Source of the DNA: Pseudomonas putida
GTDB lineage: Bacteria; Pseudomonadota; Gammaproteobacteria; Pseudomonadales; Pseudomonadaceae
DNA length: 64,000 nt
Direction of reading: 5' to 3'
Assembly (NCBI RefSeq): GCF_030159595.1
Contig: NZ_BSKJ01000003.1
Coordinates: 124,001-188,000, forward strand
Shown: piece after piece, positions 41,520-53,583 of the stretch
How the letters are laid out: every line of letters begins with the position of its first letter
How positions within the stretch are numbered: position 1 is the first letter of the stretch
Notes under the pieces: generated by a model
Seen by the model: only the letters and a program-made list of their open reading frames with translations
Told to the model about the DNA's origin: nothing
Databases searched by the model: none
Program-made: the position numbers and the translations under genes

Positions 41520-42005
41520 TCACCTGCTGAACCGCTTTCTCAGCCAATGGTCCACGCTCAACCGCCCAGCCCCTTTGAGCAGCAGCGGCAGCAACGCCAC
41601 CAGATAGATCAGCGGCAACTTGAAGTTGCCAAAGCCCTGGTCAGTAATGGCATACCCTTGTGCCAACTCGGCCAGGCTCGACCAGTGCGCCGGCCAATGC
41701 ACCGCAGCAATTGCCACCACAGTCACCACCATCAGCCCCAGCGATGCCAGTCGCGTCCCCAGGCCCAGCAACAGCAGCAATGGCAGCACCAGCTCGGCCC
41801 ACATCGACAACTGCCAGTTCAGCTCGGCGGGCAGCCGGTTGAAGGGGAACGGAAAGCTGCCTTGCAGGTCGGCGAACCAGTTGTTGCCATTCAACTTCTC
41901 AAGGCCGGACTCGAAAAATTCCCAGGCCAGGAACAGCCGCAGCGGCAGGTCGGCGCTCCAGGTGCCGAAGCGGTCGAAGGTGGTCAAAGTAAGTGCTTTC
42001 ATCAA
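41520..42005 (-). CDS. DoxX-family membrane protein of the hvf locus
   Basis: A 161-residue inner membrane protein with four hydrophobic helices and the DoxX pattern [19 protein letters not shown] at the start; the last segment is [18 protein letters not shown] RiPP operons often include a DoxX gene (gigT of Cupriavidus, hvf operons), thought to act in metal or redox handling of the peptide. Here it lies on the opposite strand, convergent with hvfC. A start three bases later (MKALTL) is equally possible. The direct repeat TGTATC-N4-TGTACC lies 80 bp upstream of the start. Confidence 0.82.
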   Translation of the reverse strand: MMKALTLTTFDRFGTWSADLPLRLFLAWEFFESGLEKLNGNNWFADLQGSFPFPFNRLPAELNWQLSMWAELVLPLLLLLGLGTRLASLGLMVVTVVAIAAVHWPAHWSSLAELAQGYAITDQGFGNFKLPLIYLVALLPLLLKGAGRLSVDHWLRKRFSR

Positions 42006-42084
42006 GGGGCTCCCAGGATCAGGTTATGTGGCTGGGAGTGTGTGGGGGTGGGGTATCTGCAGTGTGTCGGGGGTGATGGGGTTG

Positions 42085-42100
42085 TGTATCGGTTTGTACC
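42085..42100 (+). promoter_or_regulatory. Direct repeat TGTATC-N4-TGTACC upstream of the DoxX gene
   Basis: Same 10-bp-period motif as at 39185, with the same left flank GTTG. It lies in the 131-bp gap between the DoxX gene and the kinase gene, on the strand opposite to the DoxX gene. An additional weak GGTATC-N5-TGTGTC sits at 42052-42068. Confidence 0.5.
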
Positions 42101-42136
42101 GAAGCCTCAGGCGACACCCGCCCCCACCAAAGCCAG

Positions 42137-43423
42137 TCATTTCAGTTCGATCTGCGCGCACAATCCGCCACGTTCTCGGTTGCTCAAGGTCAGCCGGCCC
42201 CCCATGGCCTGGATCAACTGGTGGGCAATGGCCAACCCCAGCCCGGTCCCCCCCGTACTGCGATTGCGTGAACCCTCTACCCGGTAGAACGGCTTGAGCA
42301 CTTCGTCCAGTTCGCCGCCGGGAATCCCCGGCCCGTTGTCGAGCACACGGATTACGGTCGTGCCGCCCTCACGGCACACTTCCAGTTCGGCGGCGCCGGC
42401 AAACTTGAGGGCGTTGTCCACCAGGTTCACCAACACCCGGCGCAGTGCATGCGGGCGGATTTCCAGCAGGCTGCCAGTGCTGCCGTGGCGCTCGACCTGG
42501 GCGCCGCTGTCCTGGTAGTCGAACACCAGGCTATCAAGAAAGGCATCGAGGTTGACCCGGCAGGGTGCTTCGGTGCTGGTGTCCATGCTGCGGGCATAGG
42601 CCACGCCTTCGCGCACCAGATGCTCCATTTCACCCAGGTCGCTCCACAGCTTGTCTTTCTCGACCCCATCGTCCATCACTTCAACGCGTAGTTTCATGCG
42701 TGTGATCGGCGTTTGCAGGTCGTGAGAAATGGCGGCCAGCAGTTGCATGCGCTCCTTAAGGTGGGCGGCGATGCGTGCCTGCAAGGCGTTGAAGGCCACG
42801 GCGGCGTACTTGACCTCGCGCGGGCCGCTTTCATCCAGCTGCACGCCGGGCTTGTCCGGGTCGAGGTTGTCCACGGCCTGGGCCAGGCGGGTGAGGGGGC
42901 CGATCGCCAGGCGCACTGCCAGCCAGGTGCACAGCAGCAACACGGCCAGCTGAATCAGCAGTACCACGGGCAACCAGCGGGCCACCGGGACCGGCGACGG
43001 GGTCACGTCGATGGTCAGCGGTGCACCGTCGGCCAGGCTCAGGTGCGCCTGGAAGTGCGCATTCGGCCCGGGTATTTCCTGGAAGGTCAGGCGGTAGTCG
43101 CTGCCAATGGCCTTCACGATCGACTCGGCAGCCATGGGCGGGTCGCTGCTGGGCATCGCCTCGCCGGACAGGCCGTGGTCCAGGCGGTAGCGGTAGGTAC
43201 GCCGCTCCAGGCGTGGCAGCCAGGCGGCACGTTCAGCTGCGGGCAGGCGGTCGAGGATGGCGACCGACGTGGCCACATCCTGTTCCAGGTTGCTGAGCAT
43301 CATCGAGCGGCTGCTGATATAGCGTTCGTAGGCCTGCAGGCCGAACGACAGGCCGTAGGCCAGCACCAGGCCGGTGAAGAAGATCAGCGCCAGGCGCGAG
43401 GCGAGGGTGCGTGGCCACTTCAT
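42137..43423 (-). CDS. Sensor histidine kinase near the hvf locus
   Basis: A 428-residue inner membrane kinase. It has a first helix at about 9-30, a periplasmic domain of about 120 residues, a second helix at about 151-172, then HAMP. The HisKA box has H234 in AAISHDLQTPITRMKLR, and the HATPase has NLVDNALKFAG, LDNGPGIPGG and GGTGLGLAIAHQL. Its start overlaps the response regulator by 4 bp. The layout is that of EnvZ-like kinases. Neighbourhood and shared upstream repeats suggest it senses a metal or redox state relevant to the hvf genes; the signal itself is unproven. Confidence 0.88.
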   Translation of the reverse strand: MKWPRTLASRLALIFFTGLVLAYGLSFGLQAYERYISSRSMMLSNLEQDVATSVAILDRLPAAERAAWLPRLERRTYRYRLDHGLSGEAMPSSDPPMAAESIVKAIGSDYRLTFQEIPGPNAHFQAHLSLADGAPLTIDVTPSPVPVARWLPVVLLIQLAVLLLCTWLAVRLAIGPLTRLAQAVDNLDPDKPGVQLDESGPREVKYAAVAFNALQARIAAHLKERMQLLAAISHDLQTPITRMKLRVEVMDDGVEKDKLWSDLGEMEHLVREGVAYARSMDTSTEAPCRVNLDAFLDSLVFDYQDSGAQVERHGSTGSLLEIRPHALRRVLVNLVDNALKFAGAAELEVCREGGTTVIRVLDNGPGIPGGELDEVLKPFYRVEGSRNRSTGGTGLGLAIAHQLIQAMGGRLTLSNRERGGLCAQIELK

Positions 43424-44160
43424 GACGGCGACTCGAGCAGTTGCACCGGCAGCGAGAACACATAGCCCTCGCTGCGCACGGTCTTGATGCAGCTGGGTTC
43501 GCGGGCGTCGTCGCCCAGGCGCTGGCGCAGGCGGCTGACCAGCAGGTCGATGGAGCGGTCGAAGAGGTCAGCTTCGCGGCCCTGGGTCAGGTTGAGCAGT
43601 TGTTCGCGGCTGAGCACCCGCTGCGGGTGGTCGAGAAACACCCTTAGCAGGCGGTACTCGGCGCCACTCAGGGCCACCAGGGTGCCTTCGTTGTCGAGCA
43701 GGTGGCGCGCGGTGGTGTCCAGGCGCCACTGGCCGAAGCGGAGCAGGCGGCTGCTTTCGCTGATGGTGAGGTTGGGTGGCAGCATGCGCGTGCGCCGCAG
43801 CACGGCATTGATACGGGCGAGCAGTTCGCGGGCCGAGAACGGCTTGGTCAGGTAATCGTCGGCGCCCATCTCCAGGCCGATGATGCGGTCGGTTTCATCG
43901 TTGCGGGCAGTCAGCATCAACACAGGCGTGTTGCGGTGCTTGCCGGCGCGCAGTTCGCGGCACAGCAGCAGGCCATCGTCGCCGGGCATCATGATGTCGA
44001 GGACGATCAGGTCGACGCTGTTGGCTTCGAGGAAGGCGCGCATCTGCCGGCCGTCGGCGACGATGCTGGTGCGCAGGCCGTTCTTCTTCAGGTAGTTGCC
44101 GACCAGTTCGCGGATCTCGCGGTCGTCGTCGACGATCAGGATGTGATCGACGTGTTCCAT
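43420..44160 (-). CDS. OmpR-family response regulator near the hvf locus
   Basis: A 246-residue regulator with a receiver (acidic D11-D13, phosphoacceptor D55 in IVLDIMMPG, KPFSARELLAR) and a C-terminal winged helix ending in KTVRSEGYVF. It is the first gene of the pair and overlaps the kinase gene by 4 bp. The direct repeat at 44229-44244 lies 70 bp upstream of its ATG, which would fit autoregulation. Targets are inferred from the shared repeat, not shown. Confidence 0.9.
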   Translation of the reverse strand: MEHVDHILIVDDDREIRELVGNYLKKNGLRTSIVADGRQMRAFLEANSVDLIVLDIMMPGDDGLLLCRELRAGKHRNTPVLMLTARNDETDRIIGLEMGADDYLTKPFSARELLARINAVLRRTRMLPPNLTISESSRLLRFGQWRLDTTARHLLDNEGTLVALSGAEYRLLRVFLDHPQRVLSREQLLNLTQGREADLFDRSIDLLVSRLRQRLGDDAREPSCIKTVRSEGYVFSLPVQLLESPS

Positions 44161-44228
44161 GCGCAGGGTTCCTGTTCAAATGGGGTTGGCGCAGTGTACC
44201 CGGCGCCTTCGCGCTTGCCTGCGGGGTT

Positions 44229-44244
44229 TGTATTGCAGTGTATC
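44229..44244 (+). promoter_or_regulatory. Direct repeat TGTATT-N4-TGTATC upstream of the response regulator
   Basis: Same motif with a 10-bp period as at 39185. It lies in the 272-bp divergent gap between the regulator gene and the small gene at 44433. A half site TGTACC is at 44195-44200. Nothing else was recognised in the gap. Confidence 0.5.
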
Positions 44245-44432
44245 TGGCCGGGAAATCGGACGCTGCATGAGGCGGATTGAAGTGGCTCGGGCCAGGCAGC
44301 GAAACGCTGAGCATTGACCGCCTGGCCGATAAATGCCGGGTTTTGCTCCGGCGCAGCCTCCGATCGCAGCACAGAGCGTACAATGACGTCTCGGGTAACT
44401 GTATTTCAGTGGCTCATTACCGAGTAGCCTAC

Positions 44433-44606
44433 ATGTACCAGACATACCCCAGCGCAGCCCATAGAGCCCATGACCGCCTCTGCGAGCAGATCGAAGCGTT
44501 CCTCCAGCAAGGCGGCCATATCCAGCAAGTCGCACGCGGTGTTACCGGGTCCCCGGATGGCGTATCCAAAGTTCAGTGGCACAAAGAGCGTACAGCCAAG
44601 CCCTGA
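44433..44606 (+). CDS. Hypothetical 57-residue protein
   Basis: A small basic protein (MYQTYPSAAHRAHDRLCEQI at the start) with one helix (CEQIEAFLQQGGHIQQVARG) that resembles a short helix-turn-helix-like segment, and a polar tail. It lacks a strong ribosome site, though similar short proteins occur in pseudomonads to my knowledge. The function is unknown. It is divergent from the response regulator. Confidence 0.5.
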   Translation: MYQTYPSAAHRAHDRLCEQIEAFLQQGGHIQQVARGVTGSPDGVSKVQWHKERTAKP

Positions 44607-44674
44607 TGGCCGGCTTTGCTTTCTGAACGCACCACCTTCGAGCGCTTCAGTACCCACTTTGAGGGGGTAGGCCT

Positions 44675-44908
44675 GTGACCGAAGAACCGAGCGACAGCGT
44701 GATCGCCATTTGCATAGGTATTTCTGAACAACAAGTGACTCAATACCGGCGGGAGAGTTTTCTGCTCGGGGACGGGGCATGGCTTGTGCATTTTGCTTTC
44801 ATCATGCCCAAAGAGCTTCGTCATCAGCTCACCGGAAGTTTTACATTATTGTTGAAGGCCTCACGGGCACCTGGTGATACCCGTCAGGCCGATGAGCTTG
44901 AATCATGA
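44675..44908 (+). CDS. Hypothetical 77-residue protein
   Basis: A short frame beginning at GTG with AGGGGG about eight bases upstream. The product (VIAICIGISEQQVTQYRRES, later HFAFIMPKELRHQLTGSF) has no membrane helix and no recognised family. It lies 68 bp after the 57-residue gene, so the two may be transcribed together. It could also be a spurious frame; codon choice looks acceptable but not decisive. Confidence 0.4.
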   Translation: MTEEPSDSVIAICIGISEQQVTQYRRESFLLGDGAWLVHFAFIMPKELRHQLTGSFTLLLKASRAPGDTRQADELES

Positions 44909-45198
44909 AGAACGTTGTTATTGTTCAGGCTTTTACAAGGAGGAAGGTAGAGCGTGTCCGGTGGTCCGAGCGTGCCTCGAGGGCTGAGTTATATAGCCGT
45001 CATGATAAGGTTGAACCTGGGCGTGACAAGAAGCGCTAGTTTCTTGCGCTGGCGAAGTCGGTGTTCCGTTTCTTCTGATGCACCCGGGTGATGAGTGATG
45101 CGACTTCGGTTGATTTGACATTGTTTAGAATAACTTGTCAGTTTGTTCGGAGCGCTGCGACAGATTCCTGGCCTGCATCCGCAAACGCATGAGCCGAT

Positions 45199-45214
45199 TG
45201 TATCCGTTTGTACA
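45199..45214 (+). promoter_or_regulatory. Direct repeat TGTATC-N4-TGTACA upstream of the DUF2790 gene
   Basis: The fourth copy of the 10-bp-period motif. It differs from the 42085 site at only two positions (TGTATCsGTTTGTACm). It lies 215 bp upstream of the DUF2790 gene and just before a terminator hairpin. Confidence 0.5.
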
Positions 45215-45219
45215 AGCAG

Positions 45220-45248
45220 GGCGCCCTTCGTGGGCGCCTTCTTTGTTT
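45220..45248 (+). terminator. Rho-independent terminator in the intergenic gap
   Basis: A 7-bp GC stem GGCGCCC/GGGCGCC with a TTCGT loop is followed by TTCTTTGTTT. No gene ends nearby, since the previous stop is more than 300 bp upstream, so it may end a small RNA or act as a leader attenuator. Confidence 0.7.
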
Positions 45249-45429
45249 ATAACTACCTGCTTGCAAAGGGCTTTCAATGATTTCATTGGGTTTGGCCGAC
45301 AGGGATTCAGCTACAGGAGGAGGCACAGCACAGCGTTGAGCGACACAGAAGGGATACTTGGCAGGCGTCAAATGGCTCTCGACCGGGGACAACAAACCCC
45401 AACGCCAAGCGATACACAGGAGAGATGCC

Positions 45430-45705
45430 ATGAACTTCAAGACTTTCGCCAGCGCCAGCCTGCTCGCCGTGCTCAGCTTCGGCGCTATCGCCGCCCAGGC
45501 CGCCACCGCCCCCATGGGCGATGCCGGTGCCATGCAGTACCGCTACGGTGACCACCTGGATGTGAAAAAAGTGCTCTCGGTGCAGGATGACCAGAGCAAC
45601 GCCTGCGGCCTGGTGAATACCCGCATGGACTACCTCGACTCCAAGGGCCAGCAGCAAAGCGTGCAGTACCGCACCTACGCCACCGGCGGTTGCCATGAGA
45701 ATTGA
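45430..45705 (+). CDS. DUF2790 secreted protein
   Basis: A 91-residue protein with a signal peptide (ASASLLAVLSFGAIAAQA, cut about residue 24). It has the DUF2790 pattern: DVKKVLSVQD, then CGLVNTRMDYLDSKGQQQSVQYRTYATGGC, trimmed here to the core NACGLVNTRMDYLDS. Two cysteines could form a disulfide. DUF2790 is found almost only in Pseudomonas and has no assigned function. AGGAGA precedes the ATG. It overlaps the thioredoxin-like gene by 11 bp. Confidence 0.85.
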   Translation: MNFKTFASASLLAVLSFGAIAAQAATAPMGDAGAMQYRYGDHLDVKKVLSVQDDQSNACGLVNTRMDYLDSKGQQQSVQYRTYATGGCHEN

Positions 45706-46231
45706 TCGTCGCCTGATGCTGACGGTGGGTGGAATTGCCCTGGCACTGACGGGGCTTGGCCTGGCCGGGCACCTGATGGCCCGCGACAGCTACGGTGCGA
45801 TGCCGTCGCTGTCGGGGGCCAGCCAGTGGATCAACTCGACACCGCTGGATGGACCGGCACTCAAGGGCAAGGTGGTGCTGGTGGACTTCTGGACCTGGGA
45901 CTGCATCAACTGCCAGCGCAGCCTGCCGCATGTGAACGACTGGGCGCGGCGGTATGCCGACCAGGGGCTGGTGGTGGTGGGCGTGCATACGCCGGAGTAC
46001 GACTACGAGCATGATGTGGGCACCTTGCGGGACAAGGTGGCCGGGCTGGGGATCGGTTACCCGGTGGCGGTGGACAACGACTACAAGGTGTGGACTGCCT
46101 GGGGCAACCAGTTCTGGCCGGCGCATTACTTTGTCGACCGCAAGGGGCAGGTGCGCCATGTGCACTTTGGCGAAGGGGATTATGGCGGGCAGGAACAGGT
46201 GATACAGGCACTGCTGGATGAGAAAGGGTGA
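45695..46231 (+). CDS. Membrane-anchored thioredoxin-like (redoxin/TlpA type) protein
   Basis: A 178-residue protein with an N-terminal signal anchor (LMLTVGGIALALTGLGLAGH) and a periplasmic thioredoxin fold. The active site is W-D-C-I-N-C (DFWTWDCINCQRSLP), as in the C-terminal domain of DipZ-like proteins, and the cis-proline region is NQFWPAHYFVD. It probably oxidises or reduces periplasmic thiols. The start overlaps the DUF2790 gene, so the pair is coupled; DUF2790 with its two cysteines could be a client. Confidence 0.85.
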   Translation: MRIDRRLMLTVGGIALALTGLGLAGHLMARDSYGAMPSLSGASQWINSTPLDGPALKGKVVLVDFWTWDCINCQRSLPHVNDWARRYADQGLVVVGVHTPEYDYEHDVGTLRDKVAGLGIGYPVAVDNDYKVWTAWGNQFWPAHYFVDRKGQVRHVHFGEGDYGGQEQVIQALLDEKG

Positions 46232-46242
46232 TTGCCTGTACC

Positions 46243-46319
46243 GGCCTCTTCGCGGGTGAACCCGCTCCTACACTGGTTTCAGTAATACCTGTAGGAGCGG
46301 GTTCACCCGCGAAGAAGCC
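46243..46319. repeat. REP pair, TCTTCGCGGGT family
   Basis: Two inverted arms (GCGGGTGAACCCGC core) separated by 17 bp, between the convergent thioredoxin-like and shikimate dehydrogenase genes. Confidence 0.88.
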
Positions 46320-46330
46320 AGCACTGTCTG

Positions 46331-47179
46331 TCAGGTGAAACTGGCAAAGTGCGCCTGCATCCGCGCCGCATCCGCCTCGCGCCCGCTGAACAGCTCGAAC
46401 GCCTTCACCGCCTGGAACACTGCCATGTTGCTGCCATCGAGCGTGCGGCAACCCAGCGCCCGGGCTGCGCGCAGCAGTTCGGTTTCCAGCGGGAAGTAGA
46501 TGATCTCCGCCACCCACAGGCGTGCATGCAGCAGCCCTACCGGCAGTGGCGTACCCGGCAGCTTGGCCATGCCCACCGGCGTGGTATTGACCAACCCGTC
46601 TGCCTCGACCAACGCCGTGGCCAGGTCGGTGCCAACCACGGCGCGCCCTGCGCCAAAATGGGCATTCAGGTTGTCCACCAATGCCTGCGCACGGGCCGCG
46701 TCCACTTCGAACAGCACCAACCGCTCGACCCCTTCACCCAGCAGGGCATGGGCCACCGCCGAACCGGCGCCGCCGGCGCCCATCTGCACCACCTGGCGGC
46801 GTGCCACGTCGGGCAGGCCACGGCGCAAGCCTTCGGCAAAGCCCAGGCAGTCGGTGTTGTGGCCGACCCGCTTGCCGTCCTTGAGCACCACGGTGTTCAC
46901 CGCGCCGATGCCACGGGCTTCGTCCGACAGCTCGTCGAGCAGCGGCAGGATCGCCTGTTTGAACGGGTAGGTGATGTTGAGCCCGGTGAAACCGGTGCGC
47001 TGCGCGGCGTCGAGCAGGCCGGGCAGGGCGCTGTCGTCCAGTTGCAACTGGTCGGCGTCGATCAGCCGGTACAAGTAGCGTAAAGCCTGGGCATCACCTT
47101 CGTGTTCGTGCAGGGCAGGGGTACGCGACAGCTGGATGCCGCGGCCGATCAGGCCGGCGAGGATGGCGTGCTGGCTCAT
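46331..47179 (-). CDS. Quinate/shikimate dehydrogenase (QsuD-like)
   Basis: A 282-residue NAD(P)-dependent dehydrogenase. The substrate motif [11 protein letters not shown], rather than the SKSPxIHN of biosynthetic AroE, and [10 protein letters not shown] with the catalytic lysine resemble the quinate/shikimate dehydrogenase of Corynebacterium (QsuD). The Rossmann motif is [13 protein letters not shown], and [13 protein letters not shown] holds the catalytic aspartate. It would oxidise quinate or shikimate to 3-dehydro forms. It overlaps the dehydroquinase gene by 4 bp. A catabolic role is inferred; a role as a second AroE cannot be excluded. Confidence 0.82.
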   Translation of the reverse strand: MSQHAILAGLIGRGIQLSRTPALHEHEGDAQALRYLYRLIDADQLQLDDSALPGLLDAAQRTGFTGLNITYPFKQAILPLLDELSDEARGIGAVNTVVLKDGKRVGHNTDCLGFAEGLRRGLPDVARRQVVQMGAGGAGSAVAHALLGEGVERLVLFEVDAARAQALVDNLNAHFGAGRAVVGTDLATALVEADGLVNTTPVGMAKLPGTPLPVGLLHARLWVAEIIYFPLETELLRAARALGCRTLDGSNMAVFQAVKAFELFSGREADAARMQAHFASFT

Positions 47180-47625
47180 GCCGTGCGCTCCTGGAACAGT
47201 TCGGCGAAGTGGCTGAGGGCCATGCGGTAGCCATGGCTGCCCAGGCCGCAGATGACACCGACGGCGATGGACGATACGAACGACAGGTGGCGGAACGGCT
47301 CGCGCTTGTGCACGTTGGACAAGTGCACTTCGATAACGGGCAGTTCGCTGGCCACCAGGGCGTCGCGGATGGCTACCGAGGTGTGGGTCCAGGCGCCGGG
47401 GTTGATCACGATACCGGCGCAGCGGTTACGTGCGGCGTGGATCCAGTCGATCAGTTCGCCTTCGTGGTTGGTTTGGCGGAACTCAAGTTCCAGGCCGTGG
47501 GCATGGGCAGTATCGGCGCAACTTTGTGCCAGGTCCGCAAGGGTTTCGTGGCCATATTGCGCAGGCTCGCGGGTGCCCAGCATGTTCAGGTTAGGGCCGT
47601 TGAGCACAAGAATAAGGGGCTTCAT
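47176..47625 (-). CDS. aroQ: 3-dehydroquinate dehydratase, type II
   Basis: A 149-residue enzyme of the type II (dodecameric) class. It has the N-terminal [22 protein letters not shown] motif with the catalytic tyrosine; [16 protein letters not shown] and [15 protein letters not shown] hold the binding residues, and [11 protein letters not shown] is the tail. It interconverts 3-dehydroquinate and 3-dehydroshikimate. The start MKPLILV was chosen over an ATG three codons upstream; neither has a strong ribosome site. It heads the operon with the quinate/shikimate dehydrogenase, which fits a catabolic pair. Confidence 0.92.
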   Translation of the reverse strand: MKPLILVLNGPNLNMLGTREPAQYGHETLADLAQSCADTAHAHGLELEFRQTNHEGELIDWIHAARNRCAGIVINPGAWTHTSVAIRDALVASELPVIEVHLSNVHKREPFRHLSFVSSIAVGVICGLGSHGYRMALSHFAELFQERTA

Positions 47626-47743
47626 GACGGGCATCGCTTTGTTGTTGTTGGATGCGCGTAGTTTTGTACTGACTGGTTAGTTCCGTCAATTGGACTGGAG
47701 CGTCGTACCGGGAAAGTGGGCGATTATCGAACGCAGCACGACC

Positions 47744-47757
47744 TTACAAAATTGTAA
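47744..47757. promoter_or_regulatory. Palindrome TTACA-N4-TGTAA upstream of czcC
   Basis: A perfect 5-bp inverted repeat with a 4-base centre (TTACAAAATTGTAA) lies 73 bp before the czcC start. It resembles the boxes of metal-responsive OmpR-type regulators (CopR/CzcR class). Confidence 0.5.
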
Positions 47758-47830
47758 TCTTCCCGACACCGCCCCGATAAGCGCGGCTTTCTACAGTCCC
47801 TCGCCTACACGCGTCGACGAGGATTTGTTC

Positions 47831-49076
47831 GTGCCCATCCCCCGCAAGATCGCCTTGCTCTGCCTGTTGCTGGGCAGCGCCACCAGCGCCCAGGCCAGCC
47901 AGAGCCTGAGCCTGCCCCAGGCGCTTGCCGCCGCCTTTGCCCAGAACCCGGAGCTTGCTGCAGCCGGTCGCGAAATCGGCATTGCCGACGGCGAGCGGCG
48001 CCAGGCAGGGTTGATCCCTAACCCTGAGTTGTCCTGGGAGGTCGAGGACACTCGCCGCGACACCAGCACCACCACCGTCACCCTCAGCCAGCCGCTGGAA
48101 CTGGGCGGCAAGCGCGGCGCACGTATCGCTGTGGCCGGCACCGGCCAGGCCATTGCCCAACTCGACCTGGAGCGCCAGCGCAATGGCCTGCGGGCTGATG
48201 TGGTACAGGCCTTCCACGCTGCCTTGCGCGCGCAGACCGCGCTGGAACTGGCGCAGCAGTCGCAGGCATTGACCGAGCGCGGGCTGCGGGTGGTACAGGG
48301 GCGGGTCACTGCGGGCCAGTCATCACCTGTGGAAGCCACCCGTGCCCAGGTGCAACTGGCCCAGGCCCAGGCCGAAGTGCGGCGTGCGCAAACTCAGCGC
48401 GGCGTGGCCTACCAGGCCTTGGCACGCCTGACCGGCAGCCCGTTGGCAGGTTTCGACCAGTTGCAAGCGGCCAACCTTTCGCCTGGCGTTGCGCCCAGTG
48501 CCGACACCTTGCTCGACCAGGTCGAGCAAACGGTCGAGTGGCGCCTGGCCGCCGCCCAGGTCGAGCGTGGTGAGGCGTCCTTGGGATCGGAAAAGGCCCA
48601 GCGCATCCCCAACCTCACCGTCAGCCTCGGCAGCCAGTACAGCCGCGAAGACCGCGAGCGCGTCAACGTGGTCGGTCTGTCGATGCCCTTGCCATTGTTC
48701 GACCGCAACCAGGGCAACGTGATGGCCGCCGCGCGCCGTGCCGACCAGGCGCGTGACTTGCGTAACGCCGTGGAGCTGCGTCTGCGCAGTGAAACGCGTA
48801 GCGCTGTCAGCCAGTGGCACACGGCGATGCAAGAGGTGGACGCCTACGACCGCACCATTCTGCCGGCTGCGCAGCAGGCTGTGGACACCGCCACCCGTGG
48901 TTTCGAAATGGGCAAGTTCGCCTTCCTCGATGTACTCGATGCCCAGCGCACGCTGATCGAGGCCCGTGGGTTGTACCTGGAGGCACTGGCCTCGGCGACC
49001 GACGCGCGGGCGCAGGTCGAGCGGATCTATGGCGACCTCGATGGCCCGAGCACACAATTGAACAGCAGGAGCAACA

Positions 49077-49084
<8 letters not shown>
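47831..49084 (+). CDS. czcC: CzcC-family outer membrane channel of a heavy-metal RND efflux pump
   Basis: A 417-residue outer membrane factor. The signal peptide is RKIALLCLLLGSATSAQA. Two TolC-like repeats follow, with LPQALAAAFAQNPELAAAG as the start of the first and long helices rich in Ala, Gln and Arg. GTG at 47831 was chosen because GAGGA precedes it and the signal peptide starts there; an upstream ATG would add 47 poorly protein-like residues. It forms the exit duct for the CzcBA pump and overlaps czcB by 8 bp. Confidence 0.9.
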
Positions 49085-53454
<4,370 letters not shown>

Positions 53455-53460
53455 GACCCT

Positions 53461-53576
53461 GGGGCCGCTTTGCGGCCCATCGCAGGCAAGCCAGCTCCCC
53501 AAGGATCGCGCCATTTTCCGGCTGACGCGGTCCTTGTGGGAGCTGGCTTGCCTGCGATGGGCTGCAAAGCAGCCCC
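53461..53576. repeat. REP-like inverted repeat, GGCTTGCCGGCGAT family variant
   Basis: Inverted arms CATCGCAGGCAAGCCAGCTC and the complement, with outer GGGGC-GCTTTGC palindromes, between convergent czcA and the MFS gene. It probably serves as a bidirectional transcript end. Confidence 0.85.
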
Positions 53577-53583
53577 AAAGATC

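Larger units (their letters stand above)
44909..45429. other. 520-bp gap before the DUF2790 gene
   Basis: No convincing gene is seen here. The gap holds an isolated TTGACA (45115-45120), the direct repeat at 45199-45214, a strong terminator at 45220-45248, and about 180 bp of leader before the DUF2790 gene. A small RNA ending at the terminator is possible but its promoter is unclear. Confidence 0.5.

Noticed and set aside
45115..45136. TTGACA as a sigma-70 -35 element for a small RNA
   Set aside because: The nearest -10-like hexamers (TAGAAT, TAACTT) are only 5 and 10 bp away, too close for a working promoter.
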